A stretch of 44,191 nt of DNA from Chloroflexi bacterium 54-19. Its GTDB lineage: Bacteria; Chloroflexota; Chloroflexia; Chloroheliales; Chloroheliaceae. Shown piece after piece: positions 17,021 through 22,766 of the stretch. The DNA lies in NCBI GenBank assembly GCA_001898225.1, contig MKTJ01000002.1:1-44191 (forward strand), given 5' to 3'. A program made the translations under genes and the position numbers. The notes beneath the pieces were generated by a model. It did not search any database. It worked only from the letters and a program-made list of their open reading frames with translations, and had not been told where the DNA came from. Position 1 is the first letter of the stretch. Each line of letters opens with the position of its first letter.

Positions 17021-17496
17021 GGCGCAAGGAAAACAACCTGCCCGCCCGGCGCGGCCCCGATGGCCCGCAAGACCAGCGTGGCCGGGGAGACCTGCTCGAC
17101 CTCAATTTTTACGCTGCCACTCATACCGTTTTGAAGCTGGACCGGCACATCCGGGGCCGGTTGAAGGTCCAGCGAGACCTGTAAGCCCTGGGCGGTTTGT
17201 TCGATGTTGCTAACGCGCCCGGTAATGGTGCCGTTATTTTCGAGACCGGCAAGTTGAAGGCGGGCTGTCTGGCCGGGATGAAGCCGTTTTACTTCCGATA
17301 GAGGAAAGACTGCCACCGCCCGGTTGGAAGATTGCAGGCTGGCCGATTGGCTGGTTGAATAGATGAGGATTTGAGCGAAAAAGAACCAGCCGAACCAGAA
17401 AATCAGGGCTAACACTCCCAGCAGGACCAGCCATATAGACCCGCGAAAATTGTCGGCGCGCAGACTTCGTAGAGTATGCGAAAACGTAGTAGCCAT
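17017..17496 (-). CDS. Short HlyD-like membrane fusion protein of the peptide exporter
   Basis: A 159-residue protein with one membrane span near residues 21-46 (IWLVLLGVLALIFWFGWFFFAQILIY), then a beta-rich extracytoplasmic part (VFPLSEVKRLHPGQTARLQLAG, then GRVSNIEQTAQGLQVSLDL). HPGQTARL is the typical HlyD/NHLM secretion protein beta-barrel segment. It is much shorter than usual (300-450 residues) and lacks the long coiled-coil hairpin, plausible for a single-membrane cell without an outer-membrane channel. Its TGA overlaps the ATG of the C39 transporter. It is the first transporter gene after the peptide gene at 17588, separated by the hairpin at 17530-17571. Confidence 0.8.
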   Translation of the reverse strand: MATTFSHTLRSLRADNFRGSIWLVLLGVLALIFWFGWFFFAQILIYSTSQSASLQSSNRAVAVFPLSEVKRLHPGQTARLQLAGLENNGTITGRVSNIEQTAQGLQVSLDLQPAPDVPVQLQNGMSGSVKIEVEQVSPATLVLRAIGAAPGGQVVFLAP

Positions 17497-17529
17497 ATAA
17501 CTTTAAACCAGTAATTTAAACGACAAAAT

Positions 17530-17571
17530 AGAAACCCCTGGAACGAACTTTAATCCATTCCAGGGGTTTCT
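17530..17571 (-). terminator. Hairpin between the micro-peptide gene and the exporter genes
   Basis: On the minus strand AGAAACCCCTGGAA pairs perfectly over 14 bp with TTCCAGGGGTTTCT around a 14-base loop, followed by ATTTTG. It lies 16 bases after the 17-codon gene's stop and 33 bases before the HlyD-like start. This fits a partial terminator or mRNA-stabilising hairpin that lets the peptide be made in excess of its transporter. Confidence 0.8.
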
Positions 17572-17587
17572 TCATTCCCAAATTTAA

Positions 17588-17641
17588 TTACTCAAATTTG
17601 AATTCAGTACCGCCAGACTTCACCTGAGTCTTTACTTTCAT
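17588..17641 (-). CDS. 17-residue peptide, candidate exporter substrate (MKVKTQVKSGGTEFKFE)
   Basis: ATG 17641 to TAA 17588, with a perfect AGGAGG at 17650-17655 and eight bases of spacing, the best ribosome site in the region. The product is basic at the N-terminus and contains a double glycine (residues 10-11) before TEFKFE. Immediately downstream on the same strand is a complete C39-type exporter, whose peptidase cuts after GG. I infer an 11-residue leader and a hexapeptide TEFKFE. Leaders of known C39 substrates are usually longer (15-30 residues or more), so this would be an extreme case; the intact peptide could instead be the signal. No modification enzyme is adjacent. Confidence 0.6.
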   Translation of the reverse strand: MKVKTQVKSGGTEFKFE

Positions 17642-17657
17642 GGCACTAACCTCCTTT

Positions 17658-18291
17658 ATTCACACATACCAACCGAAATGATACGTTAAAGTAACCAGAT
17701 TAAAAAGGTAACTTGTACCGCAAGAAACCTCTTTAATTTTCTTCGAAGTTAATGGAAACTATCTCCATCGCAAAAGGTTTTCCAAATGACTCCGAGTACC
17801 GTGTGCCAGCTATTAGTACCGGCACTTGTGGGACCATTGTACCATAGATTTCTCACAAAATACTCACCATTTATATGATTCTTTTCTATAAAAAATCCCC
17901 TTTTTTAAAAATTTAGTTATGCATATTCGTCTTTACTTTCGCATTTCGTAATGGACACCGTAATATTGGTTTTGTTTTCAACTTTACGGGTCTTAATTTC
18001 AGCGTCAAATCATCGCATGCACTATGAATCGGTTGAATCATTGGGGCAATTCTGGAAGCCGTACCAAATTATTCGAACAAAATTTCAAGCAGGTCCAAAT
18101 AAAAGCGCGGCCCAGGAATTTTAAATAAATTTGAGCGACTTTTTCATCTGTCTTAGCGCCTCTTGTTGTTTTCCGTTCTCAGTGAGCTATCTTTTTGCAC
18201 CGCCCGGCACGTTGACAGCCTCTGGACAATCCATAGACAATAGAGAAAGCACCAGGGTAATTTTTTTTAGAACCTGCAAAGGATTTTAGAA
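17658..18291. other. AT-rich 630-bp region between peptide gene and DUF1349 gene
   Basis: It must hold the promoter of the leftward peptide/exporter operon and that of the rightward 18292 gene. A possible pair TTGACA (18212-18217) and TAGACA (18234-18239), 16 bases apart, precedes the rightward gene. On the minus strand, two overlapping open stretches occur around 17913-18012, but neither has a start with a ribosome site. One (17912-17943) repeats 12 bases of the peptide gene, encoding KVKT. I see no other gene. Confidence 0.4.
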
Positions 18292-18834
18292 ATGGAATGG
18301 TTTAACGAGCCAAAACAATGGCAGAGCCAGCCGGACGGCGCTATCGAGGTCACGACCGACCCCGGCACCGACTTCTGGCAAAAGACCCACTACGGTTTTC
18401 AGCGCGACAACGGGCATTTTTATTTCCGCCAGGTCGAAGGGGATTTTCAGACGGACGTAAAAATTAGCGGCGGTTACCGCGATTTGTACGACCACGCCGG
18501 GTTGATGGTCCGCGTTGACGCCGCGAACTGGTTGAAGTGCGGCATCGAGTTTGTGGAGGGGGTCCAGTATGTCAGCGCGGTCTACACGCGAGAGTTCTCG
18601 GACTGGTCGGTGACGCCCCTGAACCCGGCCCCGGCAGCCCTCTACCTGCGGGTGAAACGGGAAAAAGAGACCTTCGAGGTGCATTACTCGCTGGACGGCG
18701 CGACCTATTCAATGCTGCGGCTCGGCTACCTGGCGGCGGGCGAGTCGGTAATGGTCGGGATTATGGCCGGGGCCCCGGACGGCAAAGGCTTCCCGGTGCG
18801 CTTCGAAAATCTTGAGATAAAAGGAACCCCCTAA
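18292..18834 (+). CDS. DUF1349 domain protein
   Basis: A 180-residue protein starting at ATG 18292 with AAAGGA nine bases upstream. Features such as MEWFNEPKQW, TDFWQKTHYGFQRDNGHFYF, the segment DLYDHAGLMVRVDAANWLKCGIEFVEG and HYSLDGATYSMLRLGYL match the DUF1349 family (concanavalin-like beta-sandwich), which covers nearly the full length. Members are often sugar-associated or cytosolic proteins of unknown biochemical role. It stands alone, convergent with the PPOX gene, with a terminator at 18855. Confidence 0.85.
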   Translation: MEWFNEPKQWQSQPDGAIEVTTDPGTDFWQKTHYGFQRDNGHFYFRQVEGDFQTDVKISGGYRDLYDHAGLMVRVDAANWLKCGIEFVEGVQYVSAVYTREFSDWSVTPLNPAPAALYLRVKREKETFEVHYSLDGATYSMLRLGYLAAGESVMVGIMAGAPDGKGFPVRFENLEIKGTP

Positions 18835-18854
18835 CCGAACGGTTAAGGGGCGGA

Positions 18855-18884
18855 AAACCGGGCCGGTTCTGGCCCGGTTTTTTG
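18855..18884. terminator. Bidirectional terminator
   Basis: AAACCGGGCC (18855-18864), loop GGTTCT, GGCCCGGTTT (18871-18880), then TTTG on the plus strand. On the minus strand the mirrored hairpin is followed by TTTTCC. It serves the convergent genes ending at 18834 and 18886. A second hairpin CCCCTAACCG/CGGTTAAGGGG sits at about 18829-18850. Confidence 0.8.
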
Positions 18885-18885
18885 A

Positions 18886-19953
18886 TTAATAAAGGTTCTT
18901 TACCGAGTCTTTCTCCAGGTCGGCGTCAATCGCCTCGGCAGTGACTTCTTTGGGCAGACCCTTACTGGTAAGCTGGTCGCGGAAGATTTCGCCCAGGGTC
19001 GGGAAACTCTTGCGGTCAATCTTTGTCTCCGGCAGCCAGAAGCCGGACGCTTGCAGGGCCGGGCTGGGGCGCAGTTCCACTTCGCGCACACTCAGGACAA
19101 TTCCGACCAGGGGTGTTTTATTCTGCTCGGTCAGTAGTTCGAGCAGGGCCGGTTCGGTCGTGACGTGAGCTTCGCCACTGACCCACAACTCGGCTTCGAC
19201 ACCCGGCACCAGGAAAAGCAGCCCGGCCCAGGGGTTGGCGACAATATTGGTCAGGTTATCGGCCAGGTTATTACCGCGCCGTTCGGGTATGAGCAAAGTC
19301 CGCTCGTCCAGGACTTTGACGAAACCGGGCGGGTCGCCCCGTGGCGAAATATCGGCGACGCTCCCCGGCAAGTTGGTCCCCAGGAACAAAAACGGCGATT
19401 TTTCGATAAAAGCCCGGCTGGCTTCGTTTACCTGTACGCCTTTAAAAGGCGCGCCAGGCAGGGCTGGCTGTTCGCCCTGGGGATGGGGCTGCCCGGATAA
19501 ATCTTCGTTTTTCCACAACTTCGAACGAATCAGGGCCTTGGCGCAGTGCATAAAGACTTCTTCCGCCGCGAAACTGTGGGCAGTTTCCGCCGGGGTGGTG
19601 GCGCTGGCAAACCGGACCCGCCCGTTGACCCGCAGCGTTTCGTTGACACCCGGTATCAGGAAAAGACACCCGGCAAAGTGGTCTTCCTCCGCCGCCCCGC
19701 CGGGCGCGACCGGGATTACAAAGGTGTTGTCCTCGAAGACCTGAACAAAGCCGGGCTGCCCGCCATAAGCCCTGACCTCGATAAGGTGGTCGGGGCGCTG
19801 TACGGTCGTCACGAAAAAGGGGGCGTGAGCGATATAGTTGAGGCTCTGTTTTTCCAGGCCGTCCAGCTTTTTGATGGGCTTGCCGGGCCAGGGAATCAGG
19901 TCGCGCAGTTGCTGTTCGGTCTCAATCAAAGACATGGATTTAGAGGGAGACAT
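18886..19953 (-). CDS. Tandem PPOX-type (pyridoxamine 5'-phosphate oxidase-like) flavoprotein
   Basis: A 355-residue protein starting at ATG 19953 with AAAGGA about ten bases upstream. It consists of two related PPOX split-barrel units. The first (about 25-165) has APFFVTTVQRPDHLIEVRAYGGQPGFVQVFED and GCLFLIPGVNETLRVNGRV. The second (about 180-320) has SPFLFLGTNLPGSVADISPRGDPPGFVKVLDE and GLLFLVPGVEAELWVSGEA. The second keeps the DISPRGDPPGF signature of MSMEG_1061-type FMN or F420 proteins; the first has a diverged version. I infer an internal duplication with cofactor binding mainly in the second half. Reaction unknown; single-gene unit. Confidence 0.82.
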   Translation of the reverse strand: MSPSKSMSLIETEQQLRDLIPWPGKPIKKLDGLEKQSLNYIAHAPFFVTTVQRPDHLIEVRAYGGQPGFVQVFEDNTFVIPVAPGGAAEEDHFAGCLFLIPGVNETLRVNGRVRFASATTPAETAHSFAAEEVFMHCAKALIRSKLWKNEDLSGQPHPQGEQPALPGAPFKGVQVNEASRAFIEKSPFLFLGTNLPGSVADISPRGDPPGFVKVLDERTLLIPERRGNNLADNLTNIVANPWAGLLFLVPGVEAELWVSGEAHVTTEPALLELLTEQNKTPLVGIVLSVREVELRPSPALQASGFWLPETKIDRKSFPTLGEIFRDQLTSKGLPKEVTAEAIDADLEKDSVKNLY

Positions 19954-20045
19954 ATAAAAAATCCTTTTGAATAAAGTCTTGCCGCAAAGCAATTTTTCTC
20001 AGTGTAAAAGGCAGAAATGCAAATTCAAGCGCAGTTAAAAGTGGG

Positions 20046-20083
20046 TGCCAGGGGTAGTATAACCATAATACCTACCCCTGGCA
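20046..20083 (-). terminator. Hairpin after the iron-binding lipoprotein gene
   Basis: TGCCAGGGGTAG (20046-20057) and CTACCCCTGGCA (20072-20083) form a perfect 12-bp stem. On the minus strand CCCACTTTTAA follows, a weak U-tract. It lies about 20 bases after the stop of the 20103-21302 gene. Confidence 0.65.
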
Positions 20084-20102
20084 AGTTTAACCAAACCTTT
20101 TG

Positions 20103-21302
20103 TTATGGTAAAGGTGTCGGGAAGAGTTGCGGGTAGACTTTAGTCATAACATCGTCCAGGGCAATCCCCAGCGAGCGGGTGCCGCTGGTCGGATACCAGA
20201 CCGTCCGGTCCACGTCATAGATTTTGTTATTTTTGACGGCGCTCAGGTTCTTCCAGAAAGTGTTACTGAGCAAGGCGGTCCGAGCCGCTTCCTGGCTGGC
20301 TACCAGCGAGTCCTGGTAAGCCCCCTTGGGCGAACCCAGCACCGTGTTGGCGATAATCACCTGGGGGTCAGCCTGTAAAATGGCCTCGACAGAAATCTGG
20401 GCGTAGCCGACATAGACCGGCGGGGCCTCGATACCGCACTTGACTACCTCGTTCAGGGCGGCGCAAATCGGCTGAGATGGGGTCGAGATATACTGGTTGG
20501 GGCCGTCGGTGTAGTTCGCCATGATGACCAGGCTGACATCGCGGGGCGACTTGGCTTTGTAAGCCGCAACCTTATCGGTCAGGTGTTTGGCGGCGGTTTC
20601 GGCCTGGGCGCTGCGGTCCACAATTCTGGCAAAGTCCTTGAGCATGGTTATCGCGGTTGGAATATCCTTGACGCTGTCGAGGACGTAGAGCGGCGCGATA
20701 TTCTTAACGGCGTCGCGGGGCGTGCCCTGGCCTTCCGAATCTACCACCAGGTCAGGCTTAAAGGAAGCAAGAAGTTCGAGGTCGATGCTATCGCCTTTGT
20801 AGGGGATACGCCCGATGTTTTTGGCGGCGTCACCATAAAGGCGCGAGTTGACGGCGGCCCCGTAGAACAGGTCGGTTACGGCAATAGGGGCGGGCAAACC
20901 GAGTTCGACCATGGCATCAAGACAGGCTTCGGTCAGGCAGACAATCTTTTCGGGCTTTTTGGCAAGGGTCACCGAGGCCCCGGAGCCATCGGTCACGGTC
21001 AGCGGGTAGGTCACGCCGCCACTGGTGCTCGTAGTAGCCGCCGCAGTCGTAGCTGCGCCGGTGGTCGCCGTGGTGGTAGTAGCCGCCGCAGTCGTGGCCG
21101 CAGTGGTCGCGGCGCTTGTGGTAGCTACGCTGGTAGTCGTGGCCGCTGTAGTAGCAGGGGCGGTAGTGGCGGCAGCCGTGGTAGCAGCAGGGGCAGTCGT
21201 CGCGGGAGCCGTGGTGGAGGTGGCGTCACCGCAAGCGGCCAGCGCTGCGGTCAATAAGAGCGCCAAAATCGCAAAAAATGATAACCGGGACGGGTTTTTC
21301 AA
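20103..21302 (-). CDS. Iron-siderophore/B12-type ABC substrate-binding lipoprotein
   Basis: A 399-residue protein. Start TTG 21302 is preferred over TTG 21308 because GAGGAG then sits seven bases upstream. A Sec-type lipoprotein signal ends at LAAC (Cys24). A 60-residue Thr/Ala linker follows. The rest is a TroA-like Fe/B12 binding fold (PF01497): PLTVTDGSGASVTLAKKPEKIVCL at the N-terminus and LELLASFKPDLVVDSEGQ in the middle. The C-terminal lobe contains AILQADPQVIIANTV. No permease, ATPase or siderophore gene is adjacent. The ligand (siderophore, haem or corrinoid) cannot be told. Confidence 0.9.
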   Translation of the reverse strand: MKNPSRLSFFAILALLLTAALAACGDATSTTAPATTAPAATTAAATTAPATTAATTTSVATTSAATTAATTAAATTTTATTGAATTAAATTSTSGGVTYPLTVTDGSGASVTLAKKPEKIVCLTEACLDAMVELGLPAPIAVTDLFYGAAVNSRLYGDAAKNIGRIPYKGDSIDLELLASFKPDLVVDSEGQGTPRDAVKNIAPLYVLDSVKDIPTAITMLKDFARIVDRSAQAETAAKHLTDKVAAYKAKSPRDVSLVIMANYTDGPNQYISTPSQPICAALNEVVKCGIEAPPVYVGYAQISVEAILQADPQVIIANTVLGSPKGAYQDSLVASQEAARTALLSNTFWKNLSAVKNNKIYDVDRTVWYPTSGTRSLGIALDDVMTKVYPQLFPTPLP

Positions 21303-21338
21303 ATTCAATCTCCTCGTTTTCTATTCTTTCCTGTAGTG

Positions 21339-21476
21339 CTAATCTTCCAGGGCCTGGCCGACCTGGGCCGCTTTAGCCGGGGAGTTGGCAGGTTTAATCC
21401 GGGTTTTAAGATGCGCCCGGTAAGCAGACCGCAGGCGCGGCAAATATACATGGATACTAGCAACCTTAATTAGCAT
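21339..21476 (-). CDS. Possible 45-residue protein upstream of the iron-binding lipoprotein
   Basis: An open frame from ATG 21476 to TAG 21339, too short to be sure. Its middle and end (LPRLRSAYRAHLKTRIKPA, then NSPAKAAQVGQALED) have amino-acid composition and GC-rich third positions like real genes here. Against it: no Shine-Dalgarno site, and the ATG lies inside the proposed -10 box (21472-21477). A second frame of 50 residues is open over the same stretch. It may instead be the 5' leader of the lipoprotein mRNA. Confidence 0.3.
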   Translation of the reverse strand: MLIKVASIHVYLPRLRSAYRAHLKTRIKPANSPAKAAQVGQALED

Positions 21477-21500
21477 AAACTAACTATTTTTCTTTGTCAA
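21472..21500 (-). promoter_or_regulatory. Sigma-70-type promoter for the iron-binding lipoprotein gene
   Basis: On the minus strand, TTGACA (21495-21500) and TATGCT (21472-21477) are separated by exactly 17 bases. Transcription would start near 21465, giving a 5' leader of about 160 bases that is GC-rich compared with the surrounding gap. Confidence 0.6.
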
Positions 21501-21539
21501 TACGAAAGTTTAGATTGTGTTTACTTTAACAAAATGCCC

Positions 21540-21661
21540 GACTTTCGCTTTGGGCCGGGGAAAACCAGGGTATAGGCGCTAAACCACCGCAAAAGGAGGG
21601 TTTACACCGAAAATTCTGAAAGGAAAAGCCTGGCATAAGCCAAAATTTGGTGTAAATTAGA
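21540..21661 (+). ncRNA. Candidate structured leader RNA, copy A (unassigned riboswitch-like element)
   Basis: The first 75 bases align with copy B (33505) with about 75 % identity and one gap, including GACTTTCGCTT, GGGCC and the block TAGGCGCTAAACCA. An outer stem is weak here (TTTCG/CGAAA). Stem GCC/GGC encloses a small hairpin. AAACCaCC (21580-21587) pairs with GGaGGGTTT (21595-21603). The 3' arm TTTACACC (21601-21608) can pair instead with GGTGTAAA (21649-21656), next to the ribosome site at 21662. Both copies end in TAAATTAGA and precede a rightward gene. I could not match it to a known riboswitch class. Confidence 0.5.
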
Positions 21662-21671
21662 GGGAGAAAAT

Positions 21672-21698
21672 ATGGAAGCAAGCACCAACCAGAGCTGA
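21672..21698 (+). CDS. Possible 8-codon upstream ORF (MEASTNQS)
   Basis: ATG 21672 has GGGAG five bases upstream and a TGA at 21696, 12 bases before the phosphotransferase start. With the alternative hairpin just upstream it could act in translational control. It may equally be a chance frame. Confidence 0.3.
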   Translation: MEASTNQS

Positions 21699-21710
21699 AT
21701 ACGGGGATTT

Positions 21711-22754
21711 ATGAGCGAACAGTTGTCCGGCCTTTTCTTAAAGGCGTTGCTTGAAAAACATTACGGAGTGAGGGTCGGGGGCGAACCGGCCCGCCTGCCC
21801 GGTGAAGGCGGTCAGCAAGTCTATAAAGTCGAACTTATAAGCGGGGAAACCTGGACGGTCCGGCTGGCCCTGGCCTCCCGTACTAAAGAAAAGCTGCTGG
21901 CCGAAACCGGCGTGTTAAGTTTTGTAAACCGGTCCAACTTCCCGGCGCCCCGCCTGAAAACCACCCTGACAGGCGAAACCGTCTTCGAGTGGCAGCCGGG
22001 CCGGTGGGGCTACGCCCTGGAATTCGTCGAGGGCAATCACCCACCAAAACCGGAAAGCCTTTCGCCAGGACCGATGCTGGACCGGGCCAGCCTGGTGGAG
22101 TTGGGCCGTCTCCTGGGACAACTGCACAAACTCGACCTGGTGGAGGACCGGGCCCAGGATTGGTCCGCAAGCTGGCTGGAGGAAGTACCCACCGCCATCG
22201 AGTGGGCGGAGCAGGCCGCGCAGCACCCCGAATGGGCGGGGCAGGCCGCTGAAATCTGGGCCACCCTGCGCGATTTACCCCTGGCGGAGCTAAAGGCCCT
22301 GCCTCGCGTCCTGGTCCATACCGACGCCCACGAAGGCAACCTGGTCTGGACTCCACCGGGAGAGCTGGTCCTGCTCGACTGGGAAAATGCCGGGCTGGAC
22401 CTTGCCGTGATAGATTTGGCCCTGGTGCTGTCCTGGCTTTGCTCCTGGGAGCAGGCCCGCGATAACACCGGAATGCTGGTGGAAAGATATGATTTTGACC
22501 AGGAATATTGCCGGGCTTTCCTGGCAAGCTACCAGCAGGAGCGAACCTTAACCGGGCCGGAGCGGGAAATGCTCGGCCCGGCCATTCGCTTCCTGGATGG
22601 CTGGTTCGCCGCCCGCGATATTAAACGGGAAATCGCCGCGCCGGGCAGCAGCGGGGAAATGGCCCGGCTAAACTGGCTCTTTATGCGGAGCGTGACGCCG
22701 GAGTGGGCGGCTACCCTGACCCAGTGGGCCGGAGAAACCGCGCCACCCCGCTAG
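21711..22754 (+). CDS. Phosphotransferase-family kinase (APH/choline kinase fold)
   Basis: A 347-residue protein starting at ATG 21711 behind ACGGGG. Protein-kinase-like fold: N-lobe with VYKVELISGETWTVRLALASR, hinge YALEFVEG, the catalytic loop HTDAHEGNLVW (about residues 203-213; Brenner-type HxDxxxxN) and the metal-binding LLDWENAGLD (about 221-230). These residues are intact, so it should transfer phosphate from ATP to a small molecule such as an amino alcohol, sugar or antibiotic. Its acceptor is not predictable. It is preceded by the structured element at 21540 and faces the 22767 gene, with only 12 bases between them. Confidence 0.85.
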   Translation: MSEQLSGLFLKALLEKHYGVRVGGEPARLPGEGGQQVYKVELISGETWTVRLALASRTKEKLLAETGVLSFVNRSNFPAPRLKTTLTGETVFEWQPGRWGYALEFVEGNHPPKPESLSPGPMLDRASLVELGRLLGQLHKLDLVEDRAQDWSASWLEEVPTAIEWAEQAAQHPEWAGQAAEIWATLRDLPLAELKALPRVLVHTDAHEGNLVWTPPGELVLLDWENAGLDLAVIDLALVLSWLCSWEQARDNTGMLVERYDFDQEYCRAFLASYQQERTLTGPEREMLGPAIRFLDGWFAARDIKREIAAPGSSGEMARLNWLFMRSVTPEWAATLTQWAGETAPPR

Positions 22755-22766
22755 AAACGGTTATGC

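Noticed and set aside
17913..18012. Two overlapping short open frames on the minus strand upstream of the peptide gene
   Set aside because: Neither has an ATG with a ribosome site. Only the short KVKT echo is worth noting.
21540..21661. Cobalamin or TPP riboswitch upstream of the iron-binding lipoprotein or kinase
   Set aside because: The diagnostic conserved boxes of those classes are absent, and the element is on the strand leading to the kinase, not the iron-binding gene.
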